Positions 36,059 through 44,337 of a stretch of DNA of 64,000 nucleotides are shown piece after piece. The stretch comes from Dyadobacter soli (GTDB lineage: Bacteria; Bacteroidota; Bacteroidia; Cytophagales; Spirosomataceae). Positions within the stretch are counted from its first letter, which is position 1. Each line of letters starts with the position of its first letter. The stretch is from positions 186,001 through 250,000 of the forward strand of contig NZ_FNAN01000002.1 of the NCBI RefSeq assembly GCF_900101885.1, written 5' to 3'. The notes beneath the pieces are model-generated. The model ran no database searches. It was given only the letters and a program-made list of their open reading frames with translations, and had not been told where the DNA came from. Made by a program: the position numbers and the translations under genes.

Positions 36059-36751
36059 TCATTTAAAATTGAAAACCATCCGCACGCCCGGCGTTGGTTC
36101 GCGCATCATCGGCTGGTTCAGCTTGGGGCTTACGTTCAAAGTAAGGTCGTCCGACAGGTCGAAAGTCTTCAAATGCGCCGCCACATTGGCCTCGATGATC
36201 GACAGCGTGTAAATCAGGCCCGTTACGATAATGGCAAAGCCACGGTTCCGGCGCCAGTAGTTCTTCTGACGAACCGCCTGGCTATGTGTGATATCCCGGT
36301 ACTCACTACTCGTGTTTAGCAGGTTTCTTACCCGCACCCTGACCGTGTCGTCGTCCGCCAGATCCGGGTTTCGCTGGCCGTATTTCGGATCATTCTTGTC
36401 CAGAATATAAAACCGCTCATACGCACCCAGAAAATCACGATATTTAATCGTATTCAGATAATAGGTATAAAGCCCTCCTCCAAATGCCAGGTACACGATC
36501 GGCGCCTTCCAGTAATCGCGGTTATAAAGCTGTCCCGCACCCGGTATGAACGCCAGTCGCGTGGCCGTTTTGGGCACCGGCATCCACTTCTTTTTAACGT
36601 TTTTTAACGTGTCGGCCTGGGCCAATGCCGCGCTGTCGAGTACAATGGTCGTCGATTTTCCGGTTTTCAGACTATCCTTTTTATCCTCCGTCTGTGCTGC
36701 AATCCGACCCGATACCAGCAAAATCAACCCTAACAATACCCAGTTTTTCAA
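36059..36751 (-). CDS. DUF5683 family protein
   Basis: 230 residues, function unknown. A Sec signal peptide (KNWVLLGLILLVSGRIAAQ), a low-complexity linker, then the domain with AFIPGAGQLYNRDYWKAPIVYLAFGGGLYTYY, a membrane-associated motif found in many Bacteroidota proteins, and a second hydrophobic stretch (FAIIVTGLIYTLSIIEANVAAHL). The C-terminus is beta-rich. The start is a TTG at 36751, three bases after the parB stop; no ATG is available. The position in the parB-dapB run is conserved. Role unknown; envelope location is likely. Confidence 0.82.
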   Translation of the reverse strand: MKNWVLLGLILLVSGRIAAQTEDKKDSLKTGKSTTIVLDSAALAQADTLKNVKKKWMPVPKTATRLAFIPGAGQLYNRDYWKAPIVYLAFGGGLYTYYLNTIKYRDFLGAYERFYILDKNDPKYGQRNPDLADDDTVRVRVRNLLNTSSEYRDITHSQAVRQKNYWRRNRGFAIIVTGLIYTLSIIEANVAAHLKTFDLSDDLTLNVSPKLNQPMMREPTPGVRMVFNFK

Positions 36752-36754
36752 CGT

Positions 36755-37666
36755 TTACTTGAATTTCAGTGTTTCTAAAATCTTTTTCAGTTCGTCCTGA
36801 GAGCCAAAAGGGATCTTGATTTCGCCCTTATGCTGCTCGTTGGCTTTCACGGACACCTTCGCCCCGAAGTAGGACGAAAGCTGGAACTGTAACGACTTTA
36901 TTTCCTGATTAATTGTCGGCTGTTTTTTCGACTCGATGGGGATATTGCTAATCATTCCGAGCTTCCGAACCTCGTCCTCGACCTTCCTCACCGACCATCC
37001 TTCTTCGATGATCTGGTTAAAAATTTTGAGCTGGCTCTGGTCGCTGTTGATCGTGATCAATGCCCGGGCGTGGCCCATGCTGATCTTGTCGTCGCGCAAC
37101 GACGCCTGGATCACCGGCGGCAGTTTGAGCAAGCGGATATAGTTGTTGACGGTCGTGCGGTTCTTGCCCACACGTGCGCCGAGTTCTTCCTGTTTGAGGC
37201 TGCATTCGAGGATCAGCCGCTGGTAGCTCAATGCAATCTCGATCGCATTAAGGTTTTCGCGTTGAATGTTCTCGATAAGCGCCATTTCCAGCATTTGCTG
37301 GTCGTTGGCCGTGCGGATGTATGCGGGAATGGTCGTCATGCCGAGCGAGCGCGATGCCTGCAAACGGCGCTCTCCGGAAATCAGCTGGTAGGTGTCTTCC
37401 GAAAGCTGCCGCACGGTAATGGGCTGGATAATACCCTGCACGCGAATGGAATCCGCGAGTTCATCCAGTGATTCCTGGTCGAACTTCGTCCGCGGCTGAT
37501 AAGGGTTCGCCTCGATCTGGCTCACATCGATTTCATTCATCGAACCGATGACCTCCGAGCCGCGTGTGCTTGCCCTGGGCGTGCTGATTTTCTCGGAGTC
37601 TTGCAGAAGAGCGCCTAATCCTCTTCCCAGTCCGGTCATTTTTTTCGTCTTGCTGCTGTTCTCCAT
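36755..37666 (-). CDS. parB: Chromosome-partitioning protein ParB
   Basis: CTP-dependent DNA clamp that loads at parS. 303 residues: N-terminal ParA-interacting basic segment (TGLGRGLGALL), ParB/Srx domain with NPYQPR and the CTP-binding GERRLQASR, HTH (QEELGARVGKNRTTVNNYIRLL), and a C-terminal dimerisation domain. It starts 21 bp after the parA stop. No full parS site is visible in the window. Confidence 0.96.
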   Translation of the reverse strand: MENSSKTKKMTGLGRGLGALLQDSEKISTPRASTRGSEVIGSMNEIDVSQIEANPYQPRTKFDQESLDELADSIRVQGIIQPITVRQLSEDTYQLISGERRLQASRSLGMTTIPAYIRTANDQQMLEMALIENIQRENLNAIEIALSYQRLILECSLKQEELGARVGKNRTTVNNYIRLLKLPPVIQASLRDDKISMGHARALITINSDQSQLKIFNQIIEEGWSVRKVEDEVRKLGMISNIPIESKKQPTINQEIKSLQFQLSSYFGAKVSVKANEQHKGEIKIPFGSQDELKKILETLKFK

Positions 37667-37687
37667 TGCCTGTTCGTACTATCGTGG

Positions 37688-38476
37688 TCAGTTCACCCTG
37701 TCGGAAGAGAGCAAACCGTTTTTACTGAGAATCTCTCTTGCAAGGTTCAGATAGCTGACGGCCCCTTTGCTGTCCGAATCCTGCGCCATGACAGGGATCC
37801 CGAAGCTCGGCGCCTCACTGATACGTACGTTACGAGGTATGATGGTGTTGAAAACAAGAGATTCGAAGTGGTTGGTAACCTCGGTCACCACCTGGTTGGA
37901 CAGACGCAGGCGGAGGTCATACATCGTGAGCAGGATGCCCTCGATGATCAGGTTGGTATTCAGCCTTGACTGAATGATCGTGATGGTATTCAGCAACTTA
38001 CCCAATCCTTCCAATGCAAAATACTCGCATTGTACCGGAATGATCACCGAGTCGGCGGCGGTAAGGCTGTTGATTGTGATAAGGCCTAATGAAGGGGAAC
38101 AGTCGATAATGATGAAGTCGTAGTCGTCGCGCACTTCCGCGATCGCGTCCTTCATCCTGTGCTCCCGGTTTTTAAGATTGATCATCTCGATCTCCGCCCC
38201 TACCAGGTCGATATGCGACGGCAACAGGTTCAGGTTCGGGAAATCGGTTTGCAAGATAATTTCAGAAGTTTTCGCCTGCTCCACCATGCATTCGTAAATG
38301 CTGTTCTCCATCTCCTGCGGATTAAATCCAAGCCCCGACGTCGAATTAGCCTGCGGATCAGCGTCGATGATGAGTGTGCGGAATTCTAGCGCGGCCAAAC
38401 TGGCCGCAAGGTTAATAGCAGTGGTGGTTTTCCCTACGCCTCCCTTTTGGTTTGCAATTGCAATTACTTTGCCCAT
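37688..38476 (-). CDS. parA: Chromosome-partitioning ATPase ParA (Soj)
   Basis: Walker-type ATPase that segregates the origin region with ParB. 262 residues; the deviant Walker A KGGVGKTT is at 11-18, IDADPQANST and FIIIDCSPSLGLIT follow. First gene of the parA-parB-DUF5683-dapB-lepB-lepB run. Two half-parS-like words lie upstream (38535-38543 and 38638-38646) but no complete palindrome. Confidence 0.97.
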   Translation of the reverse strand: MGKVIAIANQKGGVGKTTTAINLAASLAALEFRTLIIDADPQANSTSGLGFNPQEMENSIYECMVEQAKTSEIILQTDFPNLNLLPSHIDLVGAEIEMINLKNREHRMKDAIAEVRDDYDFIIIDCSPSLGLITINSLTAADSVIIPVQCEYFALEGLGKLLNTITIIQSRLNTNLIIEGILLTMYDLRLRLSNQVVTEVTNHFESLVFNTIIPRNVRISEAPSFGIPVMAQDSDSKGAVSYLNLAREILSKNGLLSSDRVN

Positions 38477-38641
38477 GTATTCATTTGAGTTACCAATGTC
38501 AAATTTCTATTATTCGGGGCAATCTACCAAGAAATGTTCCACGGAGTTTTCAAGAAAACACCAAACTAGTTGACTATGAGATTTTTAAATGATATTATTA
38601 TTTAATTAAAAATAAATTGAAGGAAAAATAGGCAAAATGTT

Positions 38642-39664
38642 TCACGCCCACACCTGCGTGCCCTCCGTACAGTTCTTGCACATCTCTATCTCTGAACGAG
38701 ATCGGATAAGTGAAGCGCGGAAATCGCGGTACTTCTTCCCTTTCCAGAGCTGGCGGAATGTCGAAGTTTTCATGTCGCCCAGCTTGTACTCGGCATCTTT
38801 ATCGAAACAGCAGGGCACCACGGCACCGTCCCAGGTGATCACGCACGAGTGCCACATTTTCCAGCAATGGTCTACGAATTTGTTTTTGATAGAATACTTT
38901 CCATCGGCCTGAACTTCGTACCGGGAGTATTTTTGAATAGTAGGGATCAGATCGGAGCCTTCTTCATAGTCGTAGATCTGCGCGGTTTTCAAGCCTACTT
39001 CATCCACGCCCATTTCTTCGGCCAGCTTTTTCACGTCTTCGATCTGGTGCTCATTCGGCTTCACCACGAGGAACTGGAAAATCACATGCGGCGTCGCGGA
39101 TTTGAGCTCCTTCTTCCATTTAATGATATTGCGCGTTCCTTCGAGCACTTTTTCAAGGTTACCACCGACGCGGTATTGCTGGTACACATCCTGCGTGGTG
39201 CCGTCGATGGAGATAATCAGGCGGTCCAGTCCCGATTCCACGGTTTTACGCGCCTTCTCGTCGGTGAGGTAATGCGCATTGGTGGAAGTGGCGGTGTAAA
39301 TACCCTTACTACTGGCATATTTAACCAGTTCGAAAAACTTGGGATGCAAATAGGGCTCGCCCTGGAAGTAGAAAATGAGGTATAATAAGGTATCGCCGAG
39401 TTCGTCGATGGTCCTTTTGTACAATTTTTCTTCCATCATACCCGTCGGCCGTGTGAACGAGCGCAGGCCGCTGGGGCATTCGGGGCAGCGGAGGTTACAG
39501 GAAGTAGTCGGTTCGAAAGAAATCGCGATCGGCATTCCCCAATGCACCGGGTTACCCGTCATTTTGGAATAAAAATAGCTTCCCAATATCTGCATTGCAT
39601 TCCAGGCGCGCTTCGGCGTCACTTTCGACATCAGGTTCAGGCCATCCTTAAAGTTCTTGTTCAT
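38642..39664 (-). CDS. Radical SAM/SPASM domain protein
   Basis: 340 residues. Radical SAM cluster motif CNLRCPEC (CxxxCxxC) with a SPASM-type C-terminal region containing CWKMWHSCVITWDGAVVPCC and MCKNCTEG, enough cysteines for auxiliary Fe-S clusters. Such enzymes mature peptides or modify small molecules; no precursor peptide is visible nearby, so the substrate is unknown. ATG at 39664. It stands alone between the lrp-like gene and parA, on the same strand as both. Confidence 0.9.
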   Translation of the reverse strand: MNKNFKDGLNLMSKVTPKRAWNAMQILGSYFYSKMTGNPVHWGMPIAISFEPTTSCNLRCPECPSGLRSFTRPTGMMEEKLYKRTIDELGDTLLYLIFYFQGEPYLHPKFFELVKYASSKGIYTATSTNAHYLTDEKARKTVESGLDRLIISIDGTTQDVYQQYRVGGNLEKVLEGTRNIIKWKKELKSATPHVIFQFLVVKPNEHQIEDVKKLAEEMGVDEVGLKTAQIYDYEEGSDLIPTIQKYSRYEVQADGKYSIKNKFVDHCWKMWHSCVITWDGAVVPCCFDKDAEYKLGDMKTSTFRQLWKGKKYRDFRASLIRSRSEIEMCKNCTEGTQVWA

Positions 39665-39730
39665 ATGCTGGACATTCAGCGATCAGCGCGCGCGTACCGG
39701 CCTGATGATCAGTTTAAATAGCGTTGAAAA

Positions 39731-40192
39731 TTACAATACAGCGATTCCGGTGGTGTACTTGATTTCGGAAATTACGAAATAACTGCTGATGTGTAACACG
39801 CTCGACAGGGCAGAAAGTTTATGCTGGTAAAACTGATTGTACGCCTCACCATCTTCTACGACCACTTTGAGCATGTAATCGAAGTTGCCTGAAACGACCG
39901 AGCATTCCAGTACCTCAGGCATTTGCACAATGGCCTGGTTGAAGTCCTCAAAGCTCTCCTTCCGCTGCTTGTCTAATGTTACATTACAATACACGACCAG
40001 ACTTTTCCCCAGTTTCCGGCGATTCAGCAAGCATACATATTTATCGATAAACCCCTCTTTTTCAAGCTTTCGTATGCGCTCATGCACCGGCGTGACCGAC
40101 AGATTGATCTTGCTCGCGATCTCCTTGATCGTCATCTGGGCATTATTTTGTAGTAAATCCAGAATCTTGCGGTCGGTCTGGTCTGGCTGCAT
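39731..40192 (-). CDS. Lrp/AsnC family transcriptional regulator
   Basis: 153 residues: N-terminal winged HTH (MTIKEIASKINLSVTPVHERIRKLEKEGFI) and C-terminal RAM/AsnC ligand-binding domain (VLECSVVSGNFDYMLKVV). Divergent from ald, so it most likely senses alanine or another amino acid and controls ald and itself, as known for Lrp-type regulators of alanine dehydrogenase in other bacteria. A palindrome lies between the two promoters (40278-40292). Confidence 0.93.
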   Translation of the reverse strand: MQPDQTDRKILDLLQNNAQMTIKEIASKINLSVTPVHERIRKLEKEGFIDKYVCLLNRRKLGKSLVVYCNVTLDKQRKESFEDFNQAIVQMPEVLECSVVSGNFDYMLKVVVEDGEAYNQFYQHKLSALSSVLHISSYFVISEIKYTTGIAVL

Positions 40193-40260
40193 AAAGTATT
40201 TTTTGTGGCTGTGTACAAGCTGTGAGCGTTACCGGCAGAAATTTTTCTTACATAAGGGAT

Positions 40261-40268
40261 CAAAAATA
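40261..40268 (-). promoter_or_regulatory. Candidate -7 box for the lrp-like gene
   Basis: TATTTTTG on the minus strand fits TAnnTTTG, 69 bp before the ATG at 40192. Confidence 0.4.
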
Positions 40269-40277
40269 GTTTTCTTT

Positions 40278-40292
40278 TCTGTCTTTGACAGA
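40278..40292. promoter_or_regulatory. Palindrome between divergent lrp-like and ald promoters (candidate operator)
   Basis: TCTGTC-TTT-GACAGA, a perfect 6-bp inverted repeat with a 3-bp centre. It lies between the two candidate -7 boxes and is a plausible binding site for the adjacent Lrp-type regulator. Confidence 0.5.
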
Positions 40293-40320
40293 CATTATAG
40301 TATGTTTTTCTGCCAAAAAT

Positions 40321-40328
40321 TAATTTTG
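40321..40328 (+). promoter_or_regulatory. Candidate -7 box for ald
   Basis: TAATTTTG fits TAnnTTTG and ends 38 bp before the ATG at 40367. Confidence 0.45.
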
Positions 40329-40366
40329 AACTCATTAATCTAAACTATAAAAACACTTACATACCG

Positions 40367-41479
40367 ATGATCATTGGTGTCCCCAAAGAAATCAAGAACA
40401 ACGAGAACCGGGTAGCTTTAACGCCCGCAGGAGTCACAGAGCTACGTAAGCACGGACACACAGTGTACGTGCAGGCGGAGGCAGGCAAAGGCAGCGGTTT
40501 TACCGACGACCAATACACACAAGCCGGAGCAAGCATTCTCCCCACCATCGAAGAAGTTTACGGCATTGCCGAAATGATCATAAAAGTTAAGGAGCCAATT
40601 GCAAGTGAATACCCACTAATTAAAGAAAACCAGCTCCTCTTCACCTACTTTCACTTCGCGTCCTCCGAGCCCCTCACCCACGCGATGATCGAGCGCAAAG
40701 CCGTTTGCCTCGCGTACGAAACCGTCGAAAAGACAGACAGAAGCCTTCCGTTACTCGTTCCGATGAGCGAGGTAGCAGGCCGTATGGCGATCCAGGAAGG
40801 TGCCAAATACCTCGAAAAACCGATGGGTGGCTTTGGCATTTTGCTCGGCGGCGTGGCGGGAGTGAAACCGGCGAACGTGCTGGTACTCGGCGGCGGGATC
40901 GTAGGAACGCAGTCGGCGAAAATGGCGGCAGGACTGGGAGCGAATGTAACGATTATGGATATCAGCCTTCCACGGCTGCGTTATCTGGAAGACATTATGC
41001 CGGCGAATGTAGACACGGTAATGTCCAACGAATACAACATCCGCGAGCTCATCCAGGGCGCGAACCTGATCATCGGCGGTGTGCTGATCCCGGGCGCGAA
41101 AGCCCCGTCGCTCATTACCCGCGACATGCTGAAACTGATGAAGCCGGGAACGGTAATGGTGGACGTGGCGATCGACCAGGGCGGCTGTTTCGAAACTTCC
41201 AAAGCAACCACACACGAAGATCCGATCTACGAAGTGGACGGCGTCGTACATTATTGTGTAGCAAACATGCCCGGCGCGGTGCCTTACACCTCCACGCTCG
41301 CATTGACCAATGCTACGCTCCCCTACGCATTGCAACTGGCCAACCAGGGCTGGAAACAGGCTTGCTCCGCCAACGAGGAGCTGCGCAAGGGATTAAATGT
41401 CGTTCACGGAAAAGTAGTATTTAAAGGTGTAGCCGAAGCATGGCATTTGCCTTATACGGACGTCAAAGAATTATTCTGA
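40367..41479 (+). CDS. ald: Alanine dehydrogenase
   Basis: Reversible NAD-dependent deamination of L-alanine to pyruvate and ammonia. 370 residues, normal length. N-terminal IIGVPKEIKNNENRVALTP, substrate-site KVKEP and FHFAS, NAD-binding VLVLGGGIVGTQSAKMAAGLGA and the VDVAIDQGGC and MPGAVPYTST signatures. Divergent from the lrp-like regulator and followed by the terminator at 41500-41531. Confidence 0.97.
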   Translation: MIIGVPKEIKNNENRVALTPAGVTELRKHGHTVYVQAEAGKGSGFTDDQYTQAGASILPTIEEVYGIAEMIIKVKEPIASEYPLIKENQLLFTYFHFASSEPLTHAMIERKAVCLAYETVEKTDRSLPLLVPMSEVAGRMAIQEGAKYLEKPMGGFGILLGGVAGVKPANVLVLGGGIVGTQSAKMAAGLGANVTIMDISLPRLRYLEDIMPANVDTVMSNEYNIRELIQGANLIIGGVLIPGAKAPSLITRDMLKLMKPGTVMVDVAIDQGGCFETSKATTHEDPIYEVDGVVHYCVANMPGAVPYTSTLALTNATLPYALQLANQGWKQACSANEELRKGLNVVHGKVVFKGVAEAWHLPYTDVKELF

Positions 41480-41499
41480 ATCAGCAAACCTGACTAGAT

Positions 41500-41531
41500 A
41501 AACCCGGCCATTTTTAATGTGCCGGGTTTTT
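41500..41531 (+). terminator. Terminator after ald
   Basis: AAACCCGGC / GCCGGGTTT, a 9-bp stem with a 12-base loop, followed by TTG. Confidence 0.75.
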
Positions 41532-41568
41532 GTTTTCTAAAAATATTACAATTACTTTCTAAAAAGCA

Positions 41569-41599
41569 TTGCGATTGTCGAATATTGTTCTTACTTTTG
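41569..41599 (+). promoter_or_regulatory. Promoter of the DEAD-box helicase gene
   Basis: TTG at 41569-41571, a 20-bp spacer, and TACTTTTG at 41592-41599 give a good Bacteroidota promoter. The ATG is at 41926, so the predicted 5' leader is about 320 bases. Confidence 0.55.
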
Positions 41600-41605
41600 C
41601 GTCAC

Positions 41606-41925
41606 AATTTGAAGGAACATCCGTTCGCTTCTCTGCTCATAAACGGTCTAGTACATTTTAGATCACCTGCCAGCCTCAAAATTTGTCCCGGCTGGACCTA
41701 CCGTTCACACGCAGAGCCCCACGGATGGTTAGTGGTGGGCTTTGTGGCAATCCCTTTCAATTTTTTTACGAAATAAACCGGAATGCCGGTGATGTGGTCC
41801 AATTTCAATTGGAACAAATGCATGTGTTGGGCTTGTCCCGCAGGATCATTGTGCTGTTTTCAGCCTTCGTCACTCTCAAACCGGAGCATCCGTTCAATTC
41901 AAGAATTAATACTAAAAGCAATAGA
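41606..41925 (+). promoter_or_regulatory. Long 5' leader of the DEAD-box helicase mRNA
   Basis: About 320 bases between the predicted transcription start and the ATG, with no convincing gene (an in-frame open stretch to 41683 lacks protein character). It contains local pairings (ACCGGAATGCCGGT near 41776; CCAATTTCAATTGG near 41800) and a repeated CATCCGTTC (near 41620 and 41888). Long leaders are common for cold-inducible RNA helicases; regulation here is inference. Confidence 0.45.
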
Positions 41926-43713
41926 ATGACTACTGAAACTTTTCAAACTTTCGAAGAGCTTGGACTCAACGAAAACATCCTGAAAGCCTTGCAAGAAATG
42001 GGTTTTGAAAAACCCTCCCCGATACAGGCACAGGGAATCCCCGCAGTTATGCAGGGTTCTGACGTAATTGGTCAGGCCCAGACCGGTACCGGTAAAACTG
42101 CTGCATTCGGAATTCCCGTGCTGGAAAGAATTGATACATCCAGTAATGCAGTACAAGCACTGATCCTTTGCCCTACCCGCGAACTCGCGGTGCAGGTATC
42201 CGAAGAACTAGGCCGTTTGGCCAAATATTTGCGCGGCGTGCGCATCGAAGCCATCTACGGTGGCGACTCGATCGACCGTCAGATCCGCTCCCTCAAAAAA
42301 GGAGTACATATAGTAGTAGGAACTCCGGGCCGCGTTATGGACCACATGGAGCGCCGCACCCTGAAATTCGACGAAGTACGCATGATGGTACTCGACGAGG
42401 CCGACGAAATGCTCGATATGGGCTTCCGTGAGGACATCGAGAGCATCCTGGCCGATATGCCGGAAGATCGCCAGACGATCCTTTTCTCGGCAACGATGTC
42501 GAAGCCGATCATGTCGATCACCAAACGCTTCCTCAACGATCCTACATTAATTAAGGTAGTTCGTAACGAGCTGACCAACCAGAATATCGAGCAGGTTTAT
42601 TTTGAAGTAAAACCACAGGCGAAAGTCGAGGTAATGACCCGTCTGATCGATATGCACCACATTAAGTCCCTGCTGGTTTTCTGTAATACCAAACGCAAAG
42701 TGGACGAGATCGTGGAAGACCTGCAATTGCGCGGTTATGCTTCGGAAGGTATCCACGGTGACTTGCGCCAGCAACAACGCAGCAATGTGATGAGCAAATT
42801 CAAGGCTGGTGTAACTACTATCCTTGTTGCGACAGACGTTGCGGCACGCGGTATAGACGTTAGCGGCCTGGATGGCGTGATCAACTACGACATTCCGATG
42901 GACGAAGAATATTACGTACACCGTATCGGCCGTACGGGCCGCGCGGGAATGTCCGGTAAGGCATTCTCACTGGTTGCCCGTGACGAAAAATACCGTCTGA
43001 AATCCATTGAAGGTTATACCAAAGTAAAAATCGAAAAAGGCGTTATTCCTTCTTTCGAAGATATCGTGGGCGTTCGTAAAGCACGTTTTGTAGAGAACAT
43101 TTCAGCCTCTATCAAAGAAAGCGGTGACGAAGAACTGTACAACGACGTACTTGAAATGCTGCATCACAGCGGCTTCTCTACCGAGCAGATCGTAGGTGCG
43201 ATGGCTAAGCAGATCATGGGCGTTCAGAAAAATGAATACTCGGATGGCAACCTCGCGTGGGAAGAGCGTCGCAGCGACCGTCGCGAAGGCGGTAACGACC
43301 GTTTCGGACGTGGCGATCGTCGTGAAGGCGGCCGTTTCGAAAGAGGTGGAGACCGTCGCGAAGGTGGCCGTTTCGGTGACCGTGGCGGTGATCGCGGTGG
43401 CGACCGTTATGCACCACGCGGCGAGCGCGGTGACCGTGGAGGTGATCGTGGCGAACGCCGTCAATCGGCTCCCGAGGCTGGTATGACCCGTTTGTTCCTG
43501 AGCCTTGGCCGTAAGGACCACATTATGCCGAAAGACATTGTGGGCGCTATCGCAGGCGAAGCCAACATTCCGGGCAAAACCATCGGTGCGATCGACATTT
43601 ATGACAAATTCACGTTCGTAGACGTACCTGAGCGCGATGCGCGTGCGGTATTGCGTGCGATGGATGGCAACACCATCAAAGGCAAGCCGGTGCAGATCGA
43701 CATTGCAAAATAA
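41926..43713 (+). CDS. DEAD-box ATP-dependent RNA helicase (DeaD/CsdA-like)
   Basis: 595 residues from ATG 41926. RecA-like domain 1 has the Q motif (FEKPSPIQAQ), motif I AQTGTGKT, PTRELA, DEAD box VLDEADEMLDMGF and SAT; domain 2 has ARGIDVSGLDGVINYD and HRIGRTGRAG. An RGG/RD-rich disordered segment (about 437-510, repeats like GDRREGGRF) is followed by a DbpA-type RNA-binding domain (MTRLFLSLGRKDHIMPKDIV to the end). The longer in-frame start at 41683 is rejected because family N-termini match MTTETFQTFEELGL. Likely role: ribosome assembly and mRNA turnover in the cold. Confidence 0.95.
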   Translation: MTTETFQTFEELGLNENILKALQEMGFEKPSPIQAQGIPAVMQGSDVIGQAQTGTGKTAAFGIPVLERIDTSSNAVQALILCPTRELAVQVSEELGRLAKYLRGVRIEAIYGGDSIDRQIRSLKKGVHIVVGTPGRVMDHMERRTLKFDEVRMMVLDEADEMLDMGFREDIESILADMPEDRQTILFSATMSKPIMSITKRFLNDPTLIKVVRNELTNQNIEQVYFEVKPQAKVEVMTRLIDMHHIKSLLVFCNTKRKVDEIVEDLQLRGYASEGIHGDLRQQQRSNVMSKFKAGVTTILVATDVAARGIDVSGLDGVINYDIPMDEEYYVHRIGRTGRAGMSGKAFSLVARDEKYRLKSIEGYTKVKIEKGVIPSFEDIVGVRKARFVENISASIKESGDEELYNDVLEMLHHSGFSTEQIVGAMAKQIMGVQKNEYSDGNLAWEERRSDRREGGNDRFGRGDRREGGRFERGGDRREGGRFGDRGGDRGGDRYAPRGERGDRGGDRGERRQSAPEAGMTRLFLSLGRKDHIMPKDIVGAIAGEANIPGKTIGAIDIYDKFTFVDVPERDARAVLRAMDGNTIKGKPVQIDIAK

Positions 43714-43736
43714 ATTCTGACAACAATTGATTAGTG

Positions 43737-43769
43737 CGAAAAGGGACTTGTAAAAAGGTCCCTTTTTCG
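43737..43769 (+). terminator. Terminator after the DEAD-box gene
   Basis: CGAAAAGGGAC / GTCCCTTTTTCG, an 11-bp stem with a T-run built into the right arm. Confidence 0.75.
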
Positions 43770-43782
43770 TTTATTTTCAGCC

Positions 43783-44304
43783 ATGCAAAACGAACAACTC
43801 GAAGTATGGCTCCGCGGGCCGCTTCCCGGGATACCCGATCTGCTCCAACCTGTCGCACATGCATTATTACAGGCGCGGGAAGAGCTGGGCATTTTCAGCA
43901 ATACATTTCCTACCAAACTGCTTTGGGAAAAACCGGCAAATGTGGCGTCGGTCGGCTTCCATTTGCAGCACCTCGCGGGCGTGCTCGACCGCCTGTACAC
44001 GTATGCGCGTGAGGAATCGCTCAGCGAAAGTCAGATGGCCTACCTTAAAAGCGAGGGTAAGGAGCCATTTGAAGATTGCACTTACAATCACCTGCTCGGT
44101 CAGTTCAGCGAGCAGCTGGAAATTGCATTGCAGCAGCTCCGCGAGACAAACCCGGATACATTGACCGAAATCCGCTACGTAGGCCGCGCTATGGTACCTT
44201 CGACGCATTTAGGCTTACTTTTCCACGCCGCCGAGCATACGCAACGGCATGTAGGGCAGCTACTCGTGACCGCCAAAGTGCTGATTGAAAATAACAAGGG
44301 CTGA
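43783..44304 (+). CDS. DinB-like (DinB_2) superfamily protein
   Basis: 173-residue four-helix-bundle protein. The putative metal site is formed by histidines in GFHLQHLAGVLDRL and in HAAEHTQRHVGQL, the usual pattern of DinB/YfiT-type putative metal-dependent enzymes (thiol-dependent transferases or hydrolases). No biochemical role can be assigned. ATG at 43783; convergent with the phospholipase-like gene. Confidence 0.88.
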   Translation: MQNEQLEVWLRGPLPGIPDLLQPVAHALLQAREELGIFSNTFPTKLLWEKPANVASVGFHLQHLAGVLDRLYTYAREESLSESQMAYLKSEGKEPFEDCTYNHLLGQFSEQLEIALQQLRETNPDTLTEIRYVGRAMVPSTHLGLLFHAAEHTQRHVGQLLVTAKVLIENNKG

Positions 44305-44337
44305 CTATCGAACGGTAATCCGCGTAACCATCCGGGA

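Noticed and set aside
38535-38646. Two half-parS-like words (TGTTCCACG and TGTTTCACG) near parA
   Set aside because: Neither is completed by its inverted half, so they do not make a ParB site; they may be chance matches.
41683-41925. 81-codon N-terminal extension of the DEAD-box helicase
   Set aside because: Unlike any family N-terminus, crosses no typical start context, and the MTTETFQTF start at 41926 matches the family.
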